Assembly: GCA_963969395.1 (NCBI GenBank)
Contig: OZ017805.1
Span: 4,774,001-4,838,000, forward strand
Length of the DNA stretch: 64,000 bases
Direction: 5' to 3'
From: Pseudoscleropodium purum
Lineage: Eukaryota; Streptophyta; Bryopsida; Hypnales; Brachytheciaceae
Numbering within the stretch: the first letter of the stretch is position 1; every line of letters starts with the position of its first letter. Below the pieces are notes generated by a model. The model was not told the DNA's origin. It saw only the letters and a list, made by a program, of their open reading frames with translations, and did not search any database. Position numbers and translations under genes: made by a program. Positions 26,801 to 38,020 of the stretch are shown here, one piece after another.

Positions 26801-27654
26801 CATAAAATTAGTTTCTTTATGGATTAAAAATGTTCATGTACATCCCAACTTCTACATTTTTTTTTTCTAATTTAAAAAAATTATCTTATGTTTTTTGGGG
26901 TTCTAATTTGTAAACTACAATATATGAATCTTTGGAAAGAATGCAAGTTCTCTTGTGTAGGAAAAGTCCAAAAGTAGTAAGAATTTAGTTTTCTTATGAA
27001 TTCTCAAGATTTAGAATATTTGCAACTTCTACATATTTTTTTTTTTTTGACTTTATTACTTTATTTCATGTGTTTAGTGGTTTAAAACTTTTAAACTATA
27101 GCACATGGCATTCTAAAGTAGATTTTGATTTTGGTAGAAAATTGCCTACAATTAGCATAAAATTAGTTTCCTCACAGATTCTAAATATTCATGTACTTTC
27201 AAACTTCTACATCTTTTTTTTCCAATTTAAAAAATTTATCCTATGTTTTTTAGGATTCTTATTTCTAAACTATAGTAGATGGCTTCTTGGAAATAATGTA
27301 GTTCTTTTACATAGAAAAAGTCCTAAAAGTAGCAAGAATTTAGTTTTCTCATGAATTATCAAGGTTTAGGAATGTTTGCAATTTTTACATATTTTTTTCT
27401 TTCATTTTTTAAATTTATTTCATGTGTTTTGAACTTTAAAATTTTGAAACTATAGCATATGGCATTGTAAAGTAGATTTCGATTTTGGTAGAAAATTGCC
27501 TACAAGTAGCATAAAATTATTCTCCTTATGGATTATAAATGTTCATATATTTTCCAACTTCTCCATTTTTTTTCTTCCAATTTTAAAGTTTATCTTGTGT
27601 TTTTTGGGGTTCGAATTTCTAAACTTCAGTACATGGTTTCTTGGAAAAAATCAT
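23900..27654. repeat. ~180-bp tandem satellite array, two monomer types
   Basis: The segment AA(A/T)TTTCTAAACTA(C/T)A(A/G)TA followed by ATGGC recurs about every 180 bases (near 25294, 25480, 25650, 25830, 26013, 26200, 26375, 26555, 26735, 26912, 27093, 27265, 27445, 27618). Two monomer types alternate imperfectly. Type P continues CTTCTTGGAAAGAATGCAAG and then AAAAGTCCTAAAAGTAGCAAG. Type Q continues ATTCTAAAGTAGATTTT and then AAAATTGCCTACAAGTAGCA. A third, related type with a ~176-bp period lies at about 24168-24590, and 24590-25200 is a poorly matching gap. Monomers are very AT-rich and diverged. The length is like that of many plant centromeric satellites, but nothing here proves a centromere. 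Confidence 0.8.
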
Positions 27655-27940
27655 TAAAAGAGTTTTGAGGGGTCCAGAAGCCTGTTTTGAGCTTATTCCC
27701 CCGCAGATATTCCCCGCAGTGAGGGAAATGATCCGTTGTCAGGATTTTTTTTTCATAAAAAAGAAAATATAAATTTTAATCTCCAAATGCAAAAAAAAAT
27801 TAAAATTTTTTTTTTGGTCAATGACATGGCAGGGTCTCGACCACGTCAAACCGTTGCGCTGAACCTGTTTCTTGCGTTCGCAGGCTATGATAACTTGTAG
27901 GTATCTGCAGGCCCAAAAAATCTTCTAATGGCTAGGTCTA
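27655..27940. other. Non-satellite insertion inside the array
   Basis: The satellite pattern breaks at about 27655 and is replaced by unrelated sequence, including a moderately GC-rich part at 27830-27920. It directly abuts the inverted-repeat element that follows. I see no coding sequence and cannot define its own ends. Confidence 0.4.
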
Positions 27941-28507
27941 CTCCCGGGGAGTGCACTTAATTCTACTACAACAAACTATGAGTGAACAAGTGGTTTCTAA
28001 TAAACTATAATTTCAACCTAAAATTTTGAGCTTTGTTTAATAATGACAATAGGTTTCTATGTCCAAAATTTCCAACTCAAATAAAATATGAAATGATTTT
28101 TAGAAGAAGTTGAAAATAAACTATAGTGGCATGTTTTTCAACTCAAATAATTATAGAGAACACATTTAGATGATCACTGAATCAATATTCAATTCAAAAT
28201 GAACTTTCAATAGAAAGTTATTTTTAGAAACTTTTTGTTCATTTTTTAGACAATTTATTTTTATATAATATAGGGATGTGAAAGTTATTTTTCAATTCTA
28301 CAGTGTATCTTTTTACTTCAAAAATTTGTGATTAATTATTATTAACAAATAAAAATATCAATAATTCAAAACATAAACTTTCAAAGTAGGAAAAACTATT
28401 CAAATTTATTTTATTTTATTTTATTTAAAATTCAAAAAGTATATAGGGTTCCAAACTTTTGTTCGCTCTTGGTTTCTAATGGACACTCTAAGTGCACTCC
28501 CCATGGG
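27941..28507. mobile_element. Short non-autonomous inverted-repeat element (MITE-like)
   Basis: The left end reads CTCCCGGGGAGTGCACTTA, and the right end is its near-complement TAAGTGCACTCCCCATGGG. GGTCTACT-like sequence stands at both borders (left 27935-27942, right 28506-28513), so the TSD may be 4 to 8 bases and the exact ends are uncertain. Weak inverted similarity continues further in (GTGGTTTCTAATA on the left against TTGGTTTCTAATG on the right). The interior is AT-rich and non-coding. I cannot assign a superfamily. Confidence 0.5.
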
Positions 28508-28511
28508 TCTA

Positions 28512-29110
28512 CTACACAGAAAAAGTCTTAAAAGTAGGAAGAATTTAGTTTTCTCATGAATTTTCAAGGCTTAGGGTATTTGTAACTTTTACATTCTTTT
28601 TTCTTCCATTTAAAAATTTTATCTTATGTTTTTTGGAGTTTTTATTTCTAAACTACAGTACATGGTTTTTTGGAAAGAATGCAAGGTCTATTGCATAGGA
28701 AAATTCCTAAAAGTAGCAAGAATTTAGTTTTTACATGTATTCTCAAGGTTTAGGATATTTGCAACTTCTACATATTATTTTTTCCTTTTCTTTTTTTAAA
28801 TTTATTTCATGGGTTTTGTGCTTTAAAATTTTTAAATTACAATAGAAGATATTCTTAAGTTATTTTTTCTTTGGTAGAAAATTGCCTATATGTAACATAA
28901 AATCAGTTTCCTTATGGATTGTAAATGTTCATGTAATTTGCAACTTCTATATATATTTTTTTCATTTTATTCATTTACTTCATGTATTTAGTGGTTTAAA
29001 ATTTTTAAACTATAGCATATGGCATTGTAAAGTAGATTTTTTTTGGTAGAAAATTGCCTACATGTAGCATGAAATTAGTTTCCTCATGGACTATAAATGT
29101 TCATCTACAT
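28512..29110. repeat. Satellite array, continued to the hAT left border
   Basis: P-type (near 28645) and Q-type (near 28835 and 29000) monomers of the ~180-bp satellite continue here. The last partial monomer stops inside the CATGTACATTGCAACTTCTAC-like segment. That segment resumes at 47627 after the hAT-like element. Confidence 0.75.
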
Positions 29111-29129
29111 TAGAGTTGTCATAGTGGAC

Positions 29130-30840
29130 TGTCGCAGCTTAAAATTTTGATTTTCTTAGCATGCACCAAAATAGGAACGGAAACTAGCCATTAGGGAACC
29201 GGATCCGATTAAGTGAAGAAAGAAAACTCAAAACTAGCACAGAACATGAAGTAGTGGGTCTCTTGGATCTAATCCGGTCAGGAGTAACTATCAACGGAAA
29301 CGGAATGCAACACGGATTAGGTCTAGGACCGGATTATGGGTGAACCGAATTGAGGAAAGCAGCCGGAAGCTGACTGTTGCAACGTGCTCCAAGGGGATAC
29401 ACCTCTCGGACCTCTCGCTACCGGATTCCTTTCCGGATGCGACCGTTCCGAAGGGTAGGAAGGATTGGACTCCCGAGTCCAAGAAGTCAACACAGACTGA
29501 GAATCCGGGCACGAGACCGGATATTACAATCGACCTGGAGTCTTCACCCGGATCTAACCCTGGGGAGGGGGAACGGAACCGGAACTTGAGTGAAGTCTTC
29601 GAGCAGCTGGATCCGCAGAGCAGAAGCCCGACAGTAGGATCTAGGGTTGTAGAGTAGATAGGATTTTGATTTGAGTTAGGAGTAGGAGCGGATCCGGATC
29701 GGGATCCGGCTCAACAGTATTAGGTTAGACCGGAAGTTGAATTAGGGTGGCGGCGGACCCCCACGGGTTTTCCGCTCCGCTTTGTACTTTTAGGGTTTTT
29801 ACATTTGGTATATAAATCCGTTCCTGCAATGGGAACTGGGAGTCTTCATTTTGCAAATCTCTTGTGCCTTCCTCTTCTCCTCATTGTGTCTCTCTCTCCA
29901 GCGCGACAGGATTGTATGATGTGGAGTTAGGATAGTGTGAGCCGGTTTGCGAGTGATTTCTCCCCTTGGTGTTTTCTTTTCCGATTCTATGTGCATGTGA
30001 GTAGGTATCTAAGAGTTGGGAGTGAACTTAGTTCCTCAGCACTTCTAGAGTTCCAGGTTCCGGGTGAGAAAGCCGTTGTTAGGCTAGGCAAATAGGGAGG
30101 GATTCCTTAGCTGCGCTAGAACTCTCGGGTGGGAAATCCGGTCGAGTGTCCGATCTCCTGTGAGGTCTTACCGCCTTAGTTGGCAAACGGAAGAGCTTTA
30201 GTCGATGTTGGAACGGACGGGTACACTTGTAACCACCTATCTTCGCACGGATCGGAAGTAGCATCAAGGTCGTTGTAGTATGAGAGGGTCGAGTGTGGGG
30301 TCTTTGTGTGACCTACAACCCGGATTGCTATCTGGGTTGTTGTGAAGGACCAAACCGGATCTGGATTAGCTTAGGAGTTTAGGAAGTAGGACAGTGGGTC
30401 TTCAACCACTATAAGTCACGGAAGGAGTGGTGGGCCTACCACTCTCAAAATTAAGCGGCGACCCCTCTAATGGTGAAACAGAGGCAAAACCAAACCGGAT
30501 AGGATTACGGATACATGATGACCATCCGGACCGGATTGGTCAGGACGGATTTCCAGGACCAGAAGTTGTAAGATCCTGGGATTTGGATATTTGCACAGAC
30601 CGGATAGTTAGTAGGATCGGAAGAAGGAGTAATCCGGTCTATAGTTATCCGGTGTGGTGGTATTTCTGGTTCTAGATCTAGGACCGGAAAGTAAGATTGG
30701 GATACTGACTGAGCTTAACTGCTTAATAGAGCTAGATACTTCATAGGATCTCGTGGGTTCGATCTTTAGAGTCACTTAGTTATACTTTAGAGTGATTTTT
30801 GTGAGTATAATGGGGAATTTACTTGCCCTGTGCTGCGACA
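29130..30840 (+). mobile_element. TGTCGC-family element A2, internally deleted
   Basis: Ends are TGTCGCAGCTTA and GCTGCGACA, with a perfect 5-bp TSD TGGAC (29125-29129 and 30841-30845). Compared with A3, about 1.6 kb is missing. The left 210 bases join directly to the last quarter of the ORF near 29335, at an ACCGGAT-like sequence present on both sides of the deletion in A3. The first promoter and the start of the ORF are gone, while the second TATA box (29809) and the 3' kilobase remain. It sits only 19 bases inside the hAT left end and therefore post-dates that insertion. Confidence 0.9.
29340..29657 (+). pseudogene. C-terminal remnant of the element A ORF in A2
   Basis: About 105 codons correspond to the last fifth of the A3 protein, from RIEESSRKLT to the end (TIGSRVVG in A3, TVGSRVVE here). 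The frame is open, but the N-terminal four fifths, including the globular region and the basic cluster, are deleted. Differences from A3 are many small substitutions (for example SEVFEQLDPQSRSP against SEVFEELTPEVGSP), so A2 came from a different branch of the family than A1 and A3. Confidence 0.85.
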
Positions 30841-30845
30841 TGGAC

Positions 30846-31650
30846 GGATGGACCACCTGTCCGTCCATCCAATTCGCTTGTCTGGTAGAACTGCTCGTTG
30901 TCCAATGTAGTCAATATATAGTTGACTTTTTATAAAGGTAAAAAAAGGTGACATAGACTTATCTTAATGATACTTAGCCGCTAAGTCAAAGTCGGAGCGC
31001 TAACGCAGGGTTGGGGCACGGATGTAGACTAGGGTGCAAACGTAAGTAGTGGTAGGATGTGAACACAGACTAAAGCGTGGACACAAGTGGTGGCACGGTG
31101 CGGTCATAGACTAGGGCGTGGATGCAAGTGATGACAGGGCACAAATGTGGACTAGTGTGCGGATGCAAATATTGTTAGGACAGAGATGCAGATTGAGGCA
31201 CTAACAAAAGTCAGTTGGGGCGTAGACACTGTATAGATGATTTTTTCTCGTAAGTACTACAAAGCGCTTTTCAATTTGAACTTTGCAACTTTAACCTTGT
31301 GAAATTTCAATACAATGCACAAATATTACTCATTTCTTATCTCATATTTGCAATATATGTTTGGTGTGAATATCATCGTATCATTCAAGGATTTGGAATT
31401 TGATATGATTATATTGTATTGTAAATGATGTCAAAATAAATAAAAACAATCATTGCATAAAATAGGGTCTTGAATATATTTAAACTATTATATACAATAG
31501 GTGTTTGGCAAATGCCAAGTACATATGATCCTCTTAGAGGATGATAGGAGAAAATTCATCACCTTCAAAATAGCTACTACATACTAAAATTTCAAAACTT
31601 TAAAAAAAAATTCATTTACGAAAGTAACACTCAGGCATAGTCCAGCAATA
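30846..31650. repeat. hAT left subterminal region with GGGCGTGGATGCA motifs
   Basis: After the quasi-palindrome GGACGGATGGACCACC / GTCCGTCCATCC, a stretch at about 30990-31230 repeats short variants of GGGCGTGGATGCAAG and AGACTAGGGTGCAAACG around GTGG-TAGG spacers. The right subterminal region (47110-47480) carries the same motif in the opposite orientation (GTCCACGCCC). Clustered, inverted subterminal motifs are what hAT transposases bind in characterised elements. That role here is inference. The remainder, to 31650, is AT-rich and non-coding. Confidence 0.55.
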
Positions 31651-31656
31651 TGGATT

Positions 31657-33269
31657 TTACTTCAATATGTCAAGGACTTCTAAGACAAATGTCCTGTGGA
31701 GGGGATCTTCTCCCATGAGGCTTTTCAATTTCAACATTAGGTTAACATATTGCTCTTTCCTATCCTTGGAAAAATAAAATGAATCCCATTCTTCATTCCA
31801 AATCCTCAATGCAATCCATGTTGCTGCATATGCATCGGTAGCCTTGGAATAAAGGTATTTTCTTTGCACAATGTGGAATAAATTGTTGGGTTCTTCCTCG
31901 TCGTAGAGAAAAAATAATTTCGGGGCAACAAACTTTCGAGCGTCTTTCACCTTTTGCATATCACTATATGTCTTATAGTTGTACTTTGATGGCTCCTTTT
32001 CCTTCACTCAACTTGAAAGCCCCCAATCACAAAGCCCGATGTAAACCGCATTTTCTTTCCAAGGATCAAAATGGAGCAAAACATTGGATGTAGAAATGTC
32101 GTTGTGAATGTAATCTGCGTCATGGCATTTCCCCACTATAACAAGCAATGACAATGCCAAATGTATTTGATTTCTATAATACGTATCAATCCACTCAAGC
32201 TCCTTGGGTGTAAAATCAATACTAGCCAACTTTACAATATCATTCACGCCTTTTAAATCCAAAATTTTGGAGTTGTACTTTTTCAAAAAAGAAATTAAAG
32301 ATCCTCCATTCCACCAAAGTGTAAAGCTTTCTATTGTACTTGGGTGCAAGTATGAAAGTCTAATGATGCTTGGGTGTCGTACTAAATACTTTGCAACTTC
32401 AAGCACAATATCTTGATGCTTTTTGTTTTCATTCTGGGTCTTCAACTCCTTTCTCGCAAATTCAATTCAATTGGAAATGCTTGTCAATTTTATCAACTGC
32501 ACCTTCCTCACGTTAACATACGTGCCTTCTTCCTTTTGTCCTAGCATTGGTACCACTTTTATTGAAGGTGGAAGCCAATCTACAAATTTACTTATACATT
32601 GGTCCAATATGCGTTTCTCTATTGTATCCTTCCATGGTGATTTTGCTTTATTGTGGCTACTAGAAAACTTTTGAGACTACTTTTGAACCATTTCTAGTTT
32701 TGAAATTGCCTCTCTATCTCCATCATCCAAGTCGGTAGCACCCTCTTTTTTTTTCACATAGTACAAATAGCTTGGCATTGCATTCGTGGTCAATGCAATA
32801 ACCATTTTATTAAGAAACTCTGAGTGTAACTAATAGTCCAAGTAATTGTTGAAAGTCTTAGATGCTTCCAACTTCAACTCAAGCTCTTGCCGTAAATCTT
32901 GTGTAAGCTTGTAGTAACCTTCTTCTTCATTGCTCAAGTACTCCCTTTGCAACATCTTAATACTTCTTCACTTATAGAACTCCATTCTTATTGCAGTATT
33001 GTCATACATTATTTAGTGTACGGAAGGGGGGGGGGGGGGGGGCAATCGGGGTTTGGAGGCTTCTTCTACTTCTTTCGGCTTGATGATGAAGGGTCTAATG
33101 AACCAATGGCTATAGACGTGTCCATTGGTGGAGGTTCTTTCTCAATTGGCCTATCCAAGTCTACAAACATAGGATGCTTCCCAAACAAACCACTCCCTTC
33201 TATAGCTATTTTCAAGTGAACTCCGTATATGTAAGTCAAACCCAAATAGTGTTCGTTGAAAAAAACCAA
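31657..33269 (-). pseudogene. Decayed protein kinase-like gene, minus strand
   Basis: The C-terminal half is recognisable as a kinase fold. HPSIIRLSYLHP looks like the strand before the hinge. IHNDISTSNVLL is the catalytic loop with HND in place of HRD but its Asp and Asn kept. GLCDWGLSS replaces DFG but keeps the Asp. FVAPKLFF replaces APE. ATDAYAATWIALRIW is the later helix. No clear glycine loop or VAIK lysine is seen. The upstream part (about 33269-32450) is charged, with a run of prolines encoded by a 17-base homopolymer at 33026. In-frame stops (a TGA at 32008, TAGs upstream) break it. Loss of canonical motif residues suggests a pseudokinase or a diverged family. Function is unknown. 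Confidence 0.65.
33026..33042. repeat. Homopolymer run of 17 G/C bases
   Basis: Seventeen consecutive G on the plus strand sit inside the kinase-like pseudogene, whose minus-strand frame reads proline there (PPNPDCPPPP). Such runs expand and contract readily and are sequencing-error prone, so the frame around it should not be trusted. Confidence 0.9.
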
Positions 33270-33729
33270 AAAATCAAGTATATTGTTAGGGCTAAGCCCT
33301 AACCTCCATCCAACTCAAAAAACTTAGATTGCAGAGCAAGCTAGCATATGAAGTGAGTGGAAGTAGACTTGGAAAATGCCAAGTGCTGGGGCCACAAAAT
33401 ATATAGTCCCCACCCAAGTTGACGATGTTTCCGCCTTGGCTTGACTATGTCCTCACTCTGAATTTCAAGTCCCCGACTAGCCTTTGTGTTTGTGCCTAGA
33501 ACCAACAACATCCGTGCCCTATCCCCCATCCAGCATGGATTACATTCCTTCCCAAACTTGACAACGTCCCTACTTCAACTATCTGCACCACCAATGGGTA
33601 TAGAAGGCCATCCCCACCCATCACAAGTTGCCCCACAACCTCCTTGGTCTTTCACTTCTTCTTGAGCTGGTTGCAAGGGTGCATGTGTGGGGTCAGCCTA
33701 TTACATTCACGCAAGTTTTTTTGATCTTC

Positions 33730-35890
33730 ATCAACATGTCAACATTGGGATCATTGAGGAAAGAGCAACGAGACAAGACATGACAAAGGCCAGGGCAAAC
33801 CCAACGCAAGCGGCTACATGTGTTACGAAATCCAGCCAAGCTTGCCTTTTGAGGTTGGGAGGCAATACCGGATCCATGGAATGCCAATTATTGTGCTTAG
33901 TATATAGAGTGGTGTCACATCTACAAGGCCTTCCCGAATGAATGTTACAACTTCCATCACCACTTTCACAAAGCTAACTTGAAGTACTGCAAAAATGAAG
34001 CATTCAAGAATCGTTGCATTGAGGTGTATGAAGTTTTATATGACTAGTCCACCCTGAAACGAAACAAAGTCAACCTTTTCATTCTAAGAAGTATGCATAC
34101 TGAGTTGAAGCTTGGCAAACGGATAGATTGGTCGACGTTGAAAGGTGTTAACGACCATATCAAAGTTCCACAGCCTGTGGATGGATTTATTCCTAGGGGG
34201 TGCAAAAATATTCATAGGGCAAATTAGGCACCATCAAAACCATGATCCAATCGGTTGATTACTACCAAATCACAAACTCAGTTCTAGATAGTGACTTGGA
34301 TGGAACTCGTACTCTACCACGTCCACTGAGTTATAGGGCACAATTGTGGGCCAAAAAAAGAGGACACAACAAAATGAGCCACATGAAGCTGAACATAACG
34401 TGGCAATGGTTGAAGATGGCATGGCAACTATTGAAGATATCAATACCGATGTAGAGACAATTGCTACTTTGAGTGCAACTTTGGATGAAAAAAATATACT
34501 CATCAATCAATTGTATGAAGATATTACCAAAATCCACAATGAACTGGTAGAGAAGAGTGACTTGATTGCGAAGCAAGAATGTGATATACAATTTCGCCAC
34601 GCTCTTCAAAATGCTACTAGAAACTTGGCTGAGGGGTACAATATGGGGCCACCCAACGAAGAAGTTGGAGATTTGCGTTCCAAAAATGTTGATCTCCAAA
34701 GTAAATTGGATGCAATGGTGACATAGTACTATCAATGGAAGTTGGCATGCGTGTTTACAATGGACTGAAGCAATTAGATGGTCGTGGAGTTCAAAAAGGT
34801 GGCCAACAATTACTTGTTCTACAATCAAGAAAGGATTTTGGGCTTAACATCATAGGTTGATATAAATAGCCTTTTCGATGTGGAGAACATGGCAACAAAA
34901 TCTACTACAAGCCATGAAACCACAATTGATTGGTCTCAACATGATGGGGATTTCAAAAATGCTTGGTCTGCATATCTTAATCAGAATCTGGATTTGCTAT
35001 GACCCCAGCCTTCTAGCTTTGTGTTCGATGGTACTACATGCCCCATTTATTTAAATCCTTTTGGTCCCGAAGGTGGAATGCCCTTGGGCACATGCAATCA
35101 CTTATACCACCCAATTTGCTTGATCAACTTGATGATATGTTGTAGGTGGTGTACAATGTACAAGGCTCTTTTCCATGAGCAATTGTATGAGTTGTTTGGG
35201 CTACTACCCTATATGCCACCAAGCTAGGAATTCAATGTGGCCAATTTATCATAACATCCTGATAAGTGGGGAGTAGACTTACTTTGGAGTTGGTGTAACA
35301 AGATCCATTCTTTACAAAAGCCTAAAGTCTTTGACACAAGGGGTTGGGAAACCAATGTAGCTAAAGTTGTTAAAGTATGTAAATATTTGATCCCCATCAC
35401 GGACAACTTCAATCTTGGAAAATGAAATTTCTTCTACCAATGCTTCAACGACCACTAGAGCAAAGATCAAAACGAATTCCGATTTGGACTACATCTGAAA
35501 AGATGGTTATAGAATGTGGATGGAGTTCGTGTTACCAATGATGACAAAGTTTGTATTGTTGAAGAAGGTGCATATGAAGAGCCTATTGCTCAAGAGGAAG
35601 TGCATATTTTGGAATCAGAGTAGCATAAAATCTTCAAAAATGATGCCATTGACTTTTTGATGAATGAACATAGTCCTGGGACTTGACTAGCCCTTTAAGA
35701 AATGCAAGAATCATAATTCACAAGGGATTTATTAGAAGAGGATGGGCCAACAAGACAAACGTGATCAAGAGTACAAAGGCTTTATGGAGACAAGGAAGAT
35801 GTGGTAGTCGAGATACACGTCAACGAAGTAGGACCTAGTGGCATGTCAAACAATCCCATGAATATTGATTAAGTGCAATTCCATGTGCAC
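33730..35890 (+). pseudogene. Decayed gene with coiled coil and RING-like zinc site
   Basis: The parts, in order, are: about 33910-34230, YNFHHHFHKANLKYC and RIDWSTLKGVNDHIKVPQP; 34346-34726, a charged coiled-coil-like stretch (ETIATLSATLDEKNILINQL); about 35021-35227, a RING-like block containing CPIYLNPF, GTCNHLYHPICL and RWCTMYKALF; then VVEIHVNEVGPSG near 35800. The block has the C-x2-C...CxHxxHxxC...C-x2-C layout of RING domains, but the 2nd and the last Cys are Tyr. At least seven in-frame TAG or TGA codons and shifts between frames show it is dead. RING proteins are usually ubiquitin ligases. I do not claim that activity here. Confidence 0.55.
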
Positions 35891-36420
35891 TAGACTAAAA
35901 AACAAAATATTATAGAAAAATATTTAGCATTAGAGAGGCTTGTAGTCATGCTTTTTCCAAATTTTGTAATGTATGACAAATATGAAATATATAAGTGGTT
36001 TCTCTTTTATAAAGTGCAAGTTCTATTCTTGCAATTTGCTAACTCAGAAAGAAGTCCCACGGGCAATTTTTTTGTCAAAAATTCCTCAAAATTGCCATTT
36101 TTGCTGCGTTTATGATAGAAACAAAATTAGTAGAATTTAATTGTATGATCTGGTACCACATTTATCTTAGCTCATGTACAAAAAATTTCGTGAAGTTTGA
36201 CCATATATATTGGAAGATATTAGCCTTCAAAGTTCAAAAACACAAATCTTTTCAACAATGACCTCTAGTTTCGAATAATTTGACCACCATTTTTGGAATT
36301 TCTTGGCACTTTAGAATTCCAAATTAAAAAAAATTTATGATAATCGATAGAGTTGATAGTGTAAAAGAAAAAAAGAAATAAATACTTGATTTTCATACTG
36401 TAAACTCCCTCCTCACTTGT
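35891..36420. other. Non-coding spacer within the hAT-like element
   Basis: AT-rich sequence without a supportable gene, separating the RING-like pseudogene from the first internal motif cluster. Confidence 0.4.
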
Positions 36421-37700
36421 TTTCCAACATCCACGCTCCAACGTTTGTGCCCAAACCAGAAGTCCACGCCCTCACACTAGAAATTTCAGAAGGGTACCAA
36501 AAAAAGACATGAAGTTCTAGTGTTTGCGCTCGAGCGTCTACACCTTGACACTAGGAATTTCAGAGGCACACCAAAAGAGGACTTGGAGTTTTGGCATCTG
36601 CGCCCCGTCCCTATGTCCACGCTCGTCTATCAAAACCAAAAAGACTTTGGAGACACTCCAGGAGTCTCTTGAACTCTAATTCCCTATATTCGTGCCTCGT
36701 CACTCTAATGTCCACGCCCCAACATCTTCAGATGGAAAAGTCTCATGAAGTGCATGGTCTGTTATTGAGTTCATGCTCGTACACTCTAGCTTCTACCCTC
36801 GTACATCCCATCACAAGAACCCAAAGTGTTTCAAAATACAAGAACTGAAATTGAACTACAATTTTTCTACTTTCCTAGTGATCAATTCATTAGAAGTCCA
36901 AATCCTATACCCTAAATCACATTTCAATCATTCAAAATTTTAAATGGACCAAAGCATGTGCCAATCAACTTATAATCTTTAAATAAATAAAAAAATCAAT
37001 GGTGGAAGGGAGTTTTTCCATACAATTTTTTTTCCTACCTCCTAATTTAAATGCACCAAGGCATGTGAAGAATAGCATGTATTCTTGAAGTGAAAAATAA
37101 ATTCAATGGTGAAAGGAACTTCCTTGTCATGATTTTTTTTTTGGACTTCCTAATTTAAATGTATCAAGGCATTTGACAAGTATTCTATACTTTTTAAGAG
37201 GAAAAAAACATCAATGGTTGTAGGAACTTTCTTTTAGATCTATTATTTTTTCTCATTCATAATTTTTGTACTTTTTAATAAGGAATAGTTATAAAAAATA
37301 AAACAAAAAAATCCTTGGTAATGAAATAATAATCTGCTATTGAATACCTCTAAAAAACATTTATCTTGAAATGGAAAGAAAATTTGGGACAAGTGTCTCC
37401 CTTCCAAATTTTGAAATTGAAACCACCATTAAATTTCAACTCATCAAATATAGGTTGGCAGTTTAGAACAATCTCCGCTATCAAAGTAGAAGCAAGATCT
37501 AATGCGACATTCTAAATCTATGGCCCAGATTTTGTTCGCATTCTAGGTCTGTGCCCCAACTTCCGTCTGCGCTCCACTGTTATTAGATGGGGAAGTCTCC
37601 TGAAGTACATGGTCCATCATTGAGTCTATGTTTGTACACCCTAGCGTCTTTGTCTTGATGTTTGGAAATCCTTTGGTTGCACATGTAGTTGTAGCGTATT
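36420..37700. repeat. Internal clusters of GTCCACGCCC-like motifs
   Basis: At about 36420-36830 and again at 37490-37690 the sequence holds many short variants such as TCCACGCTCC, GTCCACGCCC, TGCGCCCCG and TCTGCGCTCC, with recurring CACTAGAAATTTCAGA. Their orientation matches the hAT right end at 47110-47480. Between them (36850-37480) is AT-rich DNA with three related AATTTAAATG(C/T)A(C/T)CAAGGCAT segments. The clusters make the local GC content clearly higher than in their surroundings. The open frame at 36591-36848 is a by-product of this repeat, not a gene. Confidence 0.55.
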
Positions 37701-37922
37701 TGGAGTTAATACATATGTAAAGTTGTATTAAAACGTTAGGTGAATGTTTTTGTTAATCTAGGAGGAATCTTGTTGATTTTTTATTTAAAAAAATTATAGC
37801 ATCAATAAAGTCTTTAAACCTCTCCAAAAGATACAAAGGTCATACATGGCAACATAACAAAATATTTTGTCATCAACATTCTCCAACTTTATATATTATG
37901 TACAAATATACAATGTCCTATG

Positions 37923-37925
<3 letters not shown>

Positions 37926-37974
<49 letters not shown>
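37926..37974. repeat. (TA)n microsatellite, about 49 bp
   Basis: An uninterrupted TA dinucleotide run. It creates a spurious Tyr-Ile repeat in an overlapping open frame. Confidence 0.95.
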
Positions 37975-37976
<2 letters not shown>

Positions 37977-38020
37977 AATTGCTTCTCTAACAATACGGAA
38001 AGATGATCATTCTAATAATG

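Noticed and set aside
26245..27354. Phe/Leu-rich ORFs in the satellite (also 50521-50805)
   Set aside because: They are fragments of AT-rich monomers and recur only because the monomers do.
23900..27654. CRISPR-like regular repeats
   Set aside because: Monomers are ~180 bp, contiguous and diverged, with no conserved short repeat separating unique spacers. The setting is a plant genome.
28404..28428. (TTTTA)n run as a promoter or origin signal
   Set aside because: A short microsatellite inside the MITE-like element with no supporting context.
36591..36848. 85-codon ORF in the GC-richer patch
   Set aside because: It lies wholly within the GTCCACGCCC-like motif cluster and has low-complexity composition.
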